Source of the DNA: Pseudobutyrivibrio ruminis AD2017
GTDB lineage: Bacteria > Bacillota > Clostridia > Lachnospirales > Lachnospiraceae
Direction: 5' to 3'
DNA length: 64,000 bases
Assembly: GCF_000424305.1 (NCBI RefSeq)
Contig: NZ_AUJQ01000008.1
Span: forward strand, 144,863 to 208,862
Positions 46,985 through 55,296 of the stretch are shown piece after piece. The notes beneath the pieces were generated by a model. The model made no database searches, was not told where the DNA came from, and saw nothing but the letters and a program-made list of their open reading frames with translations. Positions within the stretch are counted from its first letter, which is position 1. Every line of letters begins with the position of its first letter. The position numbers and the translations under genes are program-made.

Positions 46985-49858
46985 CTATGCTGCCTCTTTT
47001 CTTCGATTGTAACTTTTAATAATTAATACTTCCATAAATGCCATAATAATCATAATGATAATATCTATCACAATTAGCATTTTTATCCATGATTGCATTC
47101 CTGGATGCAAATTATCATCAGAATAAGCACGGCTATTTACAGTTGTATACATTATATTTTTACAAGCACGTCGCAAAGCTATTATAGATGTAGGACTCGT
47201 TCTATCCTGCACCATATTGTCCCCCTTATCAAAAGCTAACAACATAGCATCTGCTCCAGCGCGGACAGCCTGATCAGCATTCATATATCCATTTCCTAAG
47301 AAATAATCTGTTATGGCAAAACCTTTGAAATTCCATTCATCCCTAAGAATATCAGTTAATAATGCTTTTGAACCTGCAGACCACAAAGGACCTACATAGT
47401 TATGGGAACACATAACTGCATGCGCATCACTATTCTTGATAGCAACCTCAAAACTACGTAAATAGATTTCTCTGATTGATTGCTCATTACCCCAAGTACA
47501 AAGCATTCCATCTCTATTTGTTTCTTGCTCATTTAATGCAAAATGTTTCAAATACGCATAAACTCCATGCTCGGCTGCTCCATTTACTGCTTCTGCAGCC
47601 ATCATACCTGTTAAATAACCATCCTCAGAAAAATATTCAGTACTTCTTCCTTCAAATGCGGAACGATGAATATTAATTCCAGGTGCATACCAGCCGGTTA
47701 TCTGCATTTCATCAGCCATTTGGCCCATTCTATCGCCATACACATGTGCCATTTCTTTATTCCATGTGCTAGCAGTCATTACACATGCTGGAAACGCTAT
47801 GGAACCAACTCCTGTAAAGCTATTATTAATTGCCTGTGGTCCATCCACATCTGTTGTTGATATCTTCCCAACACTATCAACAGAACCTGTCTGATAACCA
47901 GCAATTCCTGAAAGATTAACCATATCTTCAACAGACATTTGGTCAAGTAAAGTCTCCCAACGTGGGTCATCATAATCTGCCCCACGTAAATCAGCTAAGG
48001 TTAATCCATTATCCTGATCTGTTAATGGCATTTCATCTGATGAATTATTATCTAATGATGAATCATAGTTTGAAGAATTTATAAAATTAGCTTTGTCTTC
48101 TTCTGACATTTTCATGTTCGAAGGTGCTGCTATAGCATCCTCATAATTTGCGAAACCATCTGCGCGAGATAAATAATCCACATTGCTCTCTACATAGTCA
48201 AGCTTTACTGTAGCAGCATTTTTATCGCTAGTTCTTGGATTTGTTTTATCGTAAACAATATCTGATTCAACATTATATGAAACAGAATCAATAATATTAT
48301 GAGAATCCTCATTTATTGAAATAATATAATCTCCAGCCTCAAGCACATAGCATCCTTCTCCATATGTATCAAATGATGCCATATCTTCCGCTTTAATATT
48401 AAATGACAGTGTTTCTGATTCACCTGGCTTAATAATACCAGTTTTATTGAATGCTACCAAATTTGCAGAAGCTTTTTCAATCCCTCCATTGTTATAAGGT
48501 GGATTATAGTAAACCTCTACAACATCTTTTCCTTCAACCGCCCCATTATTTGTTACTATAACATCAAATGTGCAGCCTTCAGGTGTAATATTATAATTAT
48601 CAATTTTCTGACTAAAATTTGTGTAGCTTAAACCATATCCAAAAGGATACTGAACCACACTATCATAATCAATTAATCCTTCTGTAGCCGCTGTTTCATA
48701 AAATCTATAGCCTACGTATATACCTTCAACAAGATTTACAAAACTTGGTGAAACAGTTGCTCCGCCATATTTTTCATCCTTCTTAAATGAAAAATCGTTC
48801 ATATTGCTATAATGGAAATCACCAATATTATTGAAGTAAGGTGTTGTAGATAAATCATATACAAATGTATCTGTTGTCTTACCTGATGGATTGACCTCAC
48901 CATTTAAGATTCTTCCCAATCCATTGAATCCATTTTGACCACATGGTGCACACCAGAGCGCTCCCTTTATAGATTCATACTCGTTAACAAATCCCATTTC
49001 AAAGGCACATGGCCCATTCCATACTACTATAACCTTTTCAAAATTATCACAAACAAGCTCAACCATATCTCTTTCACTTTTGCTTAACTGAAGGTAATGC
49101 TCATTTCCAAAATCTTTGTACTTAGTAGAATTGTCATTATATGAACCATCAGCTGGCAAGTTTTCAAGATTTGTTGGTAAATCTGCCTGTTCTGTACCAG
49201 CTCTTGATAAAACAATTAATGCTGTATCAGAAAAGTCCTTTGCCGACTTCAACATATCACTTGGATAAGAGGCTGCTGGAGGCTCTGGTAATGACCAATC
49301 CTGATGTCTTATACCTACATCTGGTCTATCACTTGCATATTCTGAATAAAAATCATACAAATCTTCATTTACATTAAAGCCTGCATTCTTCAATCCATCA
49401 TATAAAGTCGTAATCTCATATTGTCCTGATGCTGCACCGGAACCTCTTCCACTATAGTTTGGTGCAATCGATGCCCAACCAAAAATATTCAAATTCTTAG
49501 TTGAAGAAAGTGGAAGTATATTATCATCATTTTCCAATAGAACAATTCCCTCTTCACTAACCTTTTGTACATCCTCAAGTGTTTCTTTGATTGTTCCTTG
49601 TGATAATTTTCCTTCACCCATAACAAGTGAAATCATTGTATTCATAGGTCCAATACAAATCATATTTATAATTACAACAAGTACTAGCAAAAAAGCTCCA
49701 CTTGCCTGTGCTCTCACCAAATATTTTTCATGTGCTTTTCTTTTCCTGCATCCCACCATTGCAACTATTGTTAGAAAAAGTGCCACTCCAATAGCCACCA
49801 AATAACCAGATATCGCATTGACTACATTCATGACATCTTCAATAGTAAAACTTATCAT
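46985..49858 (-). CDS. Membrane-anchored, domain-permuted GH3 beta-glucosidase-like protein
   Basis: 957 residues from the ATG at 49856-49858, preceded by GGGAGGAAACAGACAT. Two membrane helices open the protein (about 15-35 and 55-75). The GH3 C-terminal alpha/beta domain then comes first (SEEGIVLLENDDNILPL, GYGLSYTNF), followed by an FN3-like domain. The TIM barrel comes last (TDVDGPQAINN, YLKHFALNEQETNRDG, nucleophile region GFAITDY). This is the reverse of the common order, as known for some Ruminococcus and Butyrivibrio beta-glucosidases. A third helix and a basic tail close it. The enzyme would sit at the membrane, acting on oligosaccharides. Confidence 0.9.
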   Translation of the reverse strand: MISFTIEDVMNVVNAISGYLVAIGVALFLTIVAMVGCRKRKAHEKYLVRAQASGAFLLVLVVIINMICIGPMNTMISLVMGEGKLSQGTIKETLEDVQKVSEEGIVLLENDDNILPLSSTKNLNIFGWASIAPNYSGRGSGAASGQYEITTLYDGLKNAGFNVNEDLYDFYSEYASDRPDVGIRHQDWSLPEPPAASYPSDMLKSAKDFSDTALIVLSRAGTEQADLPTNLENLPADGSYNDNSTKYKDFGNEHYLQLSKSERDMVELVCDNFEKVIVVWNGPCAFEMGFVNEYESIKGALWCAPCGQNGFNGLGRILNGEVNPSGKTTDTFVYDLSTTPYFNNIGDFHYSNMNDFSFKKDEKYGGATVSPSFVNLVEGIYVGYRFYETAATEGLIDYDSVVQYPFGYGLSYTNFSQKIDNYNITPEGCTFDVIVTNNGAVEGKDVVEVYYNPPYNNGGIEKASANLVAFNKTGIIKPGESETLSFNIKAEDMASFDTYGEGCYVLEAGDYIISINEDSHNIIDSVSYNVESDIVYDKTNPRTSDKNAATVKLDYVESNVDYLSRADGFANYEDAIAAPSNMKMSEEDKANFINSSNYDSSLDNNSSDEMPLTDQDNGLTLADLRGADYDDPRWETLLDQMSVEDMVNLSGIAGYQTGSVDSVGKISTTDVDGPQAINNSFTGVGSIAFPACVMTASTWNKEMAHVYGDRMGQMADEMQITGWYAPGINIHRSAFEGRSTEYFSEDGYLTGMMAAEAVNGAAEHGVYAYLKHFALNEQETNRDGMLCTWGNEQSIREIYLRSFEVAIKNSDAHAVMCSHNYVGPLWSAGSKALLTDILRDEWNFKGFAITDYFLGNGYMNADQAVRAGADAMLLAFDKGDNMVQDRTSPTSIIALRRACKNIMYTTVNSRAYSDDNLHPGMQSWIKMLIVIDIIIMIIMAFMEVLIIKSYNRRKEAA

Positions 49859-49928
49859 ATGTCTGTTTCCTCCCATTTTACTCATACATTATCATTTAAA
49901 AATATGGGCGCGCCTGTTCTTTGTTTGG

Positions 49929-49987
49929 ATATTATCATAGGAAAAATAGTGTTGCAATACAACCTTTCGAATATGGTTAGTTGTATT
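49929..49987 (-). promoter_or_regulatory. Promoter and candidate operator of the GH3 gene
   Basis: On the minus strand, TTGCAA (49952-49957) and TAATAT (49929-49934) are separated by 17 bases, a good sigma-A-type promoter. An inverted repeat, AATACAAC (49956-49963) and GTTGTATT (49980-49987), overlaps and precedes the -35 box. Its 16-base spacing could suit a dimeric regulator acting on carbohydrate supply (inference). Confidence 0.65.
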
Positions 49988-50032
49988 TCGTAAGTGGATA
50001 CTAGGGATGTGAAAAAGCATAAAGAATATAGC

Positions 50033-50063
50033 AAAAATCCCACGGCATCAGCCGTGGGATTTC
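50033..50063 (-). terminator. Terminator of hypA and the redox cluster
   Basis: On the minus strand, AAATCCCACGGC and GCCGTGGGATTT form a stem followed by TT, just beyond the hypA stop. Confidence 0.88.
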
Positions 50064-50065
50064 TA

Positions 50066-50410
50066 TTAATCAGCTATAACTTCTTTAAGAATAACTTCAT
50101 TTCCTGTGACAAGATATGTGTTGCCGCTGCCACAATGTGGACAGGTCTTACCGTGGGCAACTGTTTCATACTCCTGCTTGCAATCCTCGCAGAAGGTCAC
50201 AGCCTTAATTGTTTCGCAAGTGAGCTTGCTGCCATCAAGTCTTGGGTACTTTTTCGCATTCCAAGCCCAGCAGTCAATCAAATAATCTGGTATGACTGTG
50301 GATACCTCACCGATTGAGAGCACTACCTCGTTGATGTGCTCAGCGTTGTTCTCAATAGCAACTTCCTCTACCTGTTTCGCTACATGAAACACAATACCTA
50401 ATTCATGCAT
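50066..50410 (-). CDS. hypA: HypA, nickel metallochaperone
   Basis: 114 residues starting MHELGIV, whose His2 and N-terminus form the nickel site. A zinc ribbon is made by FCEDC and CPHCGS. HypA normally delivers Ni2+ to [NiFe] hydrogenase, and in some bacteria to urease. No hydrogenase, hypB or urease gene is in the window. Here it is the last gene of the minus-strand run that contains the CooC-like ATPase and the ACS-like protein, so nickel supply to that system is the natural inference. A palindromic repeat separates it from the oxidoreductase gene. Confidence 0.93.
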   Translation of the reverse strand: MHELGIVFHVAKQVEEVAIENNAEHINEVVLSIGEVSTVIPDYLIDCWAWNAKKYPRLDGSKLTCETIKAVTFCEDCKQEYETVAHGKTCPHCGSGNTYLVTGNEVILKEVIAD

Positions 50411-50433
50411 TATTTATACTTCCTCTCTAATAA

Positions 50434-50587
50434 AGCCCGCCCTTAAATACAAAACCTCCTGGTTTTCCGTGCTCCCGCAGGCCACCTCCCATTGCAGTCA
50501 AGGGAACCTCCCCTACGGGGTCCCTCCTTAACTACATGGGGCCCTCCTGCTCGCGCTTGCCTAGGTTGAGAGTTTTGTATTAGGGCT
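50434..50587 (+). repeat. GC-rich palindromic intergenic element, copy C
   Basis: Core landmarks are GCTCCCG (50471-50477) and CTCGCGC (from 50550). Helices: outermost AGCCC/GGGCT, then TACAAAACCT with AGGTT...GTTTTGTA, then GCAGG (50477-50481) with CCTGC (50546-50550), GGCC with GGCC next to CCAT/ATGG, and GTCAAGG with CCTTAAC. The last pair has a C-A mismatch on the plus strand but a G-U pair on the minus strand. This suggests the functional RNA is the minus-strand (operon-sense) transcript. The core is almost identical to copy D, 7.5 kb away in the same gene run. Confidence 0.8.
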
Positions 50588-50605
50588 CACTTAAAGGCCT
50601 GAAGA

Positions 50606-53488
50606 CTATTTATTCGCCTTCTTATACGCCTTGTGTTCTCTTTCGGCCTGCTTTTCAGCTTCGCTCTTCTTTGAAAAGGCGATCTTAGCGGCACGTTTGA
50701 TAGCGTAGGCACCGATATGCTTGAACTTATCTTCAGAAGGTACCATGTGTGTGCACTCTGGATGAGTTCTGTGAAGGTGGATAGCGTCAAAGGCACACTT
50801 AGTTGTGCAGACACCACATCCGATACACTTATTCTCATCAACTACAGATGCACCACACTTAAGGCAACGGCTAGCCTCTGCCTTAACCTGCTCCTCTGTA
50901 AGTGTAAGGTGAGCATCACGGAATGAATGCTTCATATCAATGCTTGTATCAATAGCTGGCTCATTACGTCCTGCTGTATCATATTCTTCCACAAGAATGT
51001 TGTCTTTGTCAAGCTCGATGAAATCACGACGGTTCTTACCGATTGTCATAGAGCAGCCTGGCTGTACGAATCTGTGAAGAGAATCTGCAGCGCACTTACC
51101 TGCCTCGATAGCGTCGATAGCGAACTTAGGACCAGAATAAACATCACCACCAACGAAGATGTCTGGCTGTGCTGTCTGGTATGTAAGCTTGTCAGCTACT
51201 GGGTAGTTACCATGCCAGAACTCAACCTTTTCCTTGCCATTGCCAAGGAGTCCGCCCCATTCGATACCCTGACCGATAGCGAAGATGATGTGCTTGCACT
51301 CTACAGTCATTGTTTCGTTTTCGTCATATTGTGGATTGAACTTGCCTTCAGCATCCTTAACAGATGTACACTTCTTGAATACGATACCAGATACGTTGCC
51401 CTCAGCATCCTTAAGGATTTCCTTTGGACCCCAACCATTGTTGATTGCGATATCTTCTTCAAGTGTCTCTGTGATTTCGATATTGTTAGCTGGCATCTCA
51501 TCTCTTGCCTCAAGGCAGAACATCTGAGGGTTGCCTGCGCCAAATCTAGCAGCTGTACGTACGCAGTCGATAGCAACGTTACCACCACCGACAACTACTA
51601 CGTTTCCATCCATCTTCTGGCTCTGGTCTTCAAGTGCCTTATGAAGGAATGTAACAGCGATGTCGATACCGTCCTTTGCATCTGTTCCAGGGATTGGTGG
51701 AATCTTGCCACCCTGGCAACCGATTGCTACATAGAATGCCTTGTAGCCCTGTGCACGAAGCTCATCAAGAGTGATGTCCTTACCAACTTCAACGTTGCAC
51801 TTAATCTCTACGCCAAGCTGACGGATAACGTCGATTTCAGCCTCAACAACATCCTTCTCAAGCTTCCATGTTGGGATACCCCATGTGAGCATACCACCTG
51901 GACGGCTGTTCTTTTCGAATACTGTTGGCTTGTAACCCTTTGTTGCAAGATAGTAAGCGCAAGAAAGACCTGCAGGACCTGCACCAATGATAGCAATCTT
52001 GTCATCCCACTGTGTTAAGCGGTTTGAAGGGATATCGATTGGTGGAATGTATCTTGTCTCAGCGTGAAGATCGCGCTCAGCAATAAACTTCTTAATATCA
52101 TCGATAGCAACTGGTGCATCGATTGTTCCACGAGTACAAGCAGCCTCGCATCTCTTGTTACATACACGACCGCAGATAGCTGGGAATGGGTTGTCCTTCT
52201 TGATAAGAGCAAGAGCGTCCTCATATCTGCCTTCCTTAGCCATGTTTACATAACCCTGAACCGAAACGTGTGCAGGACAAGCTACCTTACATGGAGCTGT
52301 ACCTGTTTCGTAGCAGTTCTTACGGTTGTTATCACGATAATCCTCGTCATATTTATCCTTGCCCCAGTGAACTCTGTCTGGAAGAACAACCTTTGGATAC
52401 TCTACCTGTGAGCCGTCCTTCTTGCAAAGCTTCTGACCAAGCTTAACTGCACCAGCTGGGCAGTACTCAACACACTTACCACAAGCTACACACTTCTCTG
52501 CCTCAACGTGAGCTGTATAAGCAGAACGTGACATATTAGGTGTGTTGAAAAGCTGTGATGTACGAAGTGCGTTACAAATGTTTACGTTACAGTTGCAAAG
52601 ACCGAAAATCTTGTTTTCGCCATCGATGTTTGTAATCTGGTGAACGTAACCAAGTGTCTCAGCACGCTCAACGATACGCATAGCCTCTTCGTATGTGATG
52701 TCGTGACCCTTGCCAGTCTCACGGCAGTAATCAGCGAAATCACCAAGACCGATACACCAGTTCATCTCATCATCACCGCAACCTTCATCAAGGCAAGCAC
52801 GTGATACACGGCATGAACACTGGCCTACACCGATGTGGCCTTCGTATTTCTTGAGCCAGTATGAAATCTGCTCAAGGTCTAATTTCTCGTTTTCGAACTC
52901 GATAGCCTTCTCAACAGGGATAACGTGCATACCTACACCAGCGCCTCCCGGTGGGATAAGATGTGTAAGACCATCAAGTGGTAAATATGTCATTCTCTCG
53001 AAGAATGATGCAACAGCTGGGTGCTGCTTTAATCTATTGTTTGAACGCTCACCTGGAACTGACTCTTCCATGTTGAAAAGCTCTGCAGAACCTGGAACGA
53101 AGATTGGAAGTGTGTATCTTCTCTCAGACTGTGGAGCTGTACGTCCGTTGTGGTCGTAGTGATTGCCATAGTCGTACTCTAAAAGTCCGATATAGCTCAT
53201 ATCATCAAGTAACTTCTGGAAAGCCTCTTTATCCTTTGCCTTCTCAGGGTTCATTTTGCAGAGATCTTCAAATGTATAGTGATGGCGAACCTTCATAGTA
53301 AGGCCAACCTCAGCCATCTCCTCTGTTACGATTTCTGCAAGGCCCCAGTACTCTGGGTCCTCAACCTTTATGCCAAACATCTTGTGTGGCATAACGTCTG
53401 TAATCTTTCTACCAAGTGCAATAATTTTCTTGCTTGGCTCCTTATCCCCCATGTGTGGTGGGATAATTGCTTTACTCATTTCTGGCAT
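50606..53488 (-). CDS. Multidomain Fe-S/FAD oxidoreductase (GltD-like) with an N-terminal Fe-S extension
   Basis: 960 residues. The N-terminal third (1-330) is unlike GltD and is rich in Cys pairs: CSCRVSRACLDEGC near 224-237 and LCNCNVNIC near 298-305. A ferredoxin motif follows at 333-343 (CVACGKCVEYC). Residues 395-475 are the GltD-type Fe-S entry domain (CKVACPAHVSVQGYVN). FAD binding starts at GAGPAGLSC (503-511) and NAD(P) binding at VVVGGGNVAIDC. A C-terminal ferredoxin-like part has CLKC and CIGCGVCTTKC. It should pass electrons from NAD(P)H or another donor through FAD and Fe-S clusters to a low-potential partner, probably the cluster proteins around it. It overlaps nothing, and starts 3 bp after the ACS-like gene stop. 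Confidence 0.88.
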   Translation of the reverse strand: MPEMSKAIIPPHMGDKEPSKKIIALGRKITDVMPHKMFGIKVEDPEYWGLAEIVTEEMAEVGLTMKVRHHYTFEDLCKMNPEKAKDKEAFQKLLDDMSYIGLLEYDYGNHYDHNGRTAPQSERRYTLPIFVPGSAELFNMEESVPGERSNNRLKQHPAVASFFERMTYLPLDGLTHLIPPGGAGVGMHVIPVEKAIEFENEKLDLEQISYWLKKYEGHIGVGQCSCRVSRACLDEGCGDDEMNWCIGLGDFADYCRETGKGHDITYEEAMRIVERAETLGYVHQITNIDGENKIFGLCNCNVNICNALRTSQLFNTPNMSRSAYTAHVEAEKCVACGKCVEYCPAGAVKLGQKLCKKDGSQVEYPKVVLPDRVHWGKDKYDEDYRDNNRKNCYETGTAPCKVACPAHVSVQGYVNMAKEGRYEDALALIKKDNPFPAICGRVCNKRCEAACTRGTIDAPVAIDDIKKFIAERDLHAETRYIPPIDIPSNRLTQWDDKIAIIGAGPAGLSCAYYLATKGYKPTVFEKNSRPGGMLTWGIPTWKLEKDVVEAEIDVIRQLGVEIKCNVEVGKDITLDELRAQGYKAFYVAIGCQGGKIPPIPGTDAKDGIDIAVTFLHKALEDQSQKMDGNVVVVGGGNVAIDCVRTAARFGAGNPQMFCLEARDEMPANNIEITETLEEDIAINNGWGPKEILKDAEGNVSGIVFKKCTSVKDAEGKFNPQYDENETMTVECKHIIFAIGQGIEWGGLLGNGKEKVEFWHGNYPVADKLTYQTAQPDIFVGGDVYSGPKFAIDAIEAGKCAADSLHRFVQPGCSMTIGKNRRDFIELDKDNILVEEYDTAGRNEPAIDTSIDMKHSFRDAHLTLTEEQVKAEASRCLKCGASVVDENKCIGCGVCTTKCAFDAIHLHRTHPECTHMVPSEDKFKHIGAYAIKRAAKIAFSKKSEAEKQAEREHKAYKKANK

Positions 53489-53490
53489 TA

Positions 53491-54219
53491 TTAATACTCC
53501 CTTTCTTTCTTTAATTCCTGGAAATGTAGTTCACGAAGACCCTCGACTTCGTCGCAAACTTTTTGGAGTGAGCACGAACCACAATCCATCATCACATTCT
53601 TGAAGATATGATCTATCGTGCCAGTGATATCTTCAAGATGCTTTGCCTGTTCTGATAGTGATTTATAATCAAAATCAGGGGCTGTTATAAATATGAGCTT
53701 TACAGCTTCAATATTTTTGTTTTCATGGTAGGTATCTAAGAACAGCTTGCCAACCTTGGCGAAGTTTAGGCCCTTATCAAGAGCGGCTTTGCCTACACGA
53801 ACCGGTTCTCTGTTGTTTGATGCAGAGATACGTGTCATATACCCCTCTGGATTAATATGATACCTAACGTATTCGATTTTTCTAATCGCATTATAGAGTG
53901 TGTTACCATCACCAAGACTATCCTCGGCAACCTTTACAAGAGCAATTCTTGCGTAAGGCGTGTCAGCCTTTATTTCATCAAGGTCTGGTCCAATCAGCAT
54001 GACTTCATCCGTATTTACGAATTCATCGTTGCAGGTAACGGCCATACCGCTTACTGCAGGAAATGTTCCTCCACCAAGCTCGTATGCCATATCTGCCCTG
54101 AGGATAAGATTGTGGTCGCCCACATCTTTCCAAGTGGCATTTACGATATCAAGCTTTTTAGCCGAAGTCATATCAATACCAGCTAACAACTCCTTAATGC
54201 TTTCATCATATAGCTTCAT
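53491..54219 (-). CDS. Truncated acetyl-CoA synthase (AcsB/CdhC)-like domain protein
   Basis: 242 residues. From about residue 70 the chain follows the region just before the A-cluster of acetyl-CoA synthase: EVMLIGPDLDEIKADTPYA, then IRKIEYVRYHINPEGYMTR, GKAALDKGLNFAKVGKLFLD and AVKLIFITAPD. It ends in MMDCGSCSLQKVC, placing Cys213, Cys216 and Cys222 where ACS has its first three A-cluster Cys. The following 200 residues of ACS, with the fourth Cys and the Ni-binding Cys-Gly-Cys, are missing. The gene is intact, so this is a short family rather than a broken gene. It may carry a 4Fe-4S or Ni/Fe-S site completed by a partner. Similarity was recognised by eye. Confidence 0.72.
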   Translation of the reverse strand: MKLYDESIKELLAGIDMTSAKKLDIVNATWKDVGDHNLILRADMAYELGGGTFPAVSGMAVTCNDEFVNTDEVMLIGPDLDEIKADTPYARIALVKVAEDSLGDGNTLYNAIRKIEYVRYHINPEGYMTRISASNNREPVRVGKAALDKGLNFAKVGKLFLDTYHENKNIEAVKLIFITAPDFDYKSLSEQAKHLEDITGTIDHIFKNVMMDCGSCSLQKVCDEVEGLRELHFQELKKEREY

Positions 54220-54222
54220 CGA

Positions 54223-54381
54223 TTATATCTTTCTATTTCTCTTAATCTTATCGTAGTGCTTCTCTAAAAGAGGCTGAATAGCGCTTGTGAGTTTCATGTC
54301 TAGGTTGAAGAAATATACGATTAGAGATAAAACAAATAAGCACAATAGTACGATTGCGATAATTAATAATACTTTTAACAT
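54223..54381 (-). CDS. Small membrane protein inside the redox cluster
   Basis: A 52-residue frame, MLKVLLIIAIVLLCLFVLSL followed by a short loop and a basic amphipathic tail (LLEKHYDKIKRNRKI). One strong membrane helix covers residues 3-25. The ATG overlaps the stop of the activase gene (TAATG), AAAGG lies about nine bases before it, and the stop is 3 bp before the ACS-like start. Coupling on both sides makes it a convincing small gene. It could tether the complex to the membrane (inference). Confidence 0.7.
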   Translation of the reverse strand: MLKVLLIIAIVLLCLFVLSLIVYFFNLDMKLTSAIQPLLEKHYDKIKRNRKI

Positions 54382-55172
54382 TATCTATTACCTTTCTGAC
54401 GTGCGAATTCTGCGGCGCCGAGTGCTCCCATAAGCTGTGGGTCGATTGGAAGGTCGATTACCTTGAGCTTAAGTACCTGCTCGATGGCAGCCTTGAGGCC
54501 TGCGTTCTTTGCACATCCACCTGTAAGTGTAATCTTATCTGTAGCACCAGCCTTCTTTGACATTACAAAGCATCTCTTTGCAACTGAAAGCTCAATACCT
54601 GCTGCAATTTCGTCCATTGGCTTACCCTCACCAACAAGTGAGATAACCTCTGACTCAGCGAATACTGTACACTGAGCAGTAATTGGAATAACATTTTTAG
54701 CCTTAAGAGAAAGACATGAGAACTCGTCTAAATCCATCTCGAATGCTCTAGCCATTGCCTCGAAGAAACGACCTGTACCTGCGGCACACTTATCGTTCAT
54801 GGCAAAGTTCAAAACTGTACCGTCAGTGTCAACTGCGATACCCTTAACATCCTGGCCACCGATATCGATGATGGCCTTAACCTCTGGGTCAGCTACATGC
54901 ACACCCATAGCGTGGCAGCTAATCTCTGAGATATTCTCATCTGCAAAAGGAACCTTGTTACGGCCATAACCTGTACCTACAAGATATGTTAAATCCTTTG
55001 CGCTATTTAAATCAGGTACCTGTGCCACAGCCTGATCAAGGGCGTCCTGGCAAGATAACACTGCGTTAATACGGCTCTTTAATGTGACGTTTGCAACCAT
55101 TTTGCCGTTTTCATCTATAATGACGCATTTAGTATAAGTACTTCCTGAGTCACATCCACCAAAATATTTCAT
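54381..55172 (-). CDS. BadF/HgdC-type ASKHA ATPase, activator of dehydratase-like Fe-S proteins
   Basis: 263 residues from the ATG at 55170-55172 (AAGGAG ten bases upstream); the frame upstream runs through a GC-rich hairpin and is not coding. Motifs: phosphate 1 GGCDSGSTYTK, GTGYGR, phosphate 2 IDIGGQDVK, the cluster helix NDKCAAGTGRFFE and TAQCTVFAESEV, with the two Cys that bind one 4Fe-4S between two subunits. Adenosine motif: LTGGCAKNAGL. It uses ATP to push one low-potential electron into the partner Fe-S protein. The partner pair lies immediately upstream. Confidence 0.95.
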   Translation of the reverse strand: MKYFGGCDSGSTYTKCVIIDENGKMVANVTLKSRINAVLSCQDALDQAVAQVPDLNSAKDLTYLVGTGYGRNKVPFADENISEISCHAMGVHVADPEVKAIIDIGGQDVKGIAVDTDGTVLNFAMNDKCAAGTGRFFEAMARAFEMDLDEFSCLSLKAKNVIPITAQCTVFAESEVISLVGEGKPMDEIAAGIELSVAKRCFVMSKKAGATDKITLTGGCAKNAGLKAAIEQVLKLKVIDLPIDPQLMGALGAAEFARQKGNR

Positions 55173-55201
55173 GTTTTCTATTCTCCTTAATATATTACCC
55201 T

Positions 55202-55288
55202 CATCCGCCCCTTCGGGGCACCTTGTCTCGCCTCCCGGCTCGGTCGTTGCTGAACAGGCTCCACTGGAGCCTAGCAACCCAAGAGGGG
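55202..55288 (-). repeat. GC-rich hairpin element of a different type (copy E)
   Basis: Two hairpins: GTTGCT-A-GGCTCC-AGT-GGAGCC-TGTTC-AGCAAC on the minus strand, and GCCCC-GAA-GGGGC. Unlike copies A-D it lacks the GCTCCCG/CTCGCGC landmarks. It lies between the dehydratase-like gene and its activase gene, again in an operon gap. Confidence 0.6.
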
Positions 55289-55296
55289 GAAGGCTT

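Noticed and set aside
50927..52018. 363-codon plus-strand frame opposite the oxidoreductase gene
   Set aside because: It is a shadow of strong codon bias in the real gene; the predicted protein is a Cys/Leu-rich string with no family motif or ribosome site.
53491..54219. Degraded remnant (pseudogene) of acetyl-CoA synthase
   Set aside because: The frame is clean, has close-coupled neighbours and ends naturally after the Cys motif; no further ACS-like sequence follows in any frame of the downstream oxidoreductase gene.
55173..55277. N-terminal extension of the activase
   Set aside because: It would be translated from a GC-rich hairpin; the ATG at 55170-55172 has AAGGAG and begins the conserved GGCDSGST motif.
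55202..55288. Copy E as a member of the A-D hairpin family
   Set aside because: It lacks the GCTCCCG and CTCGCGC landmarks and has a different helix order, so it is listed separately.
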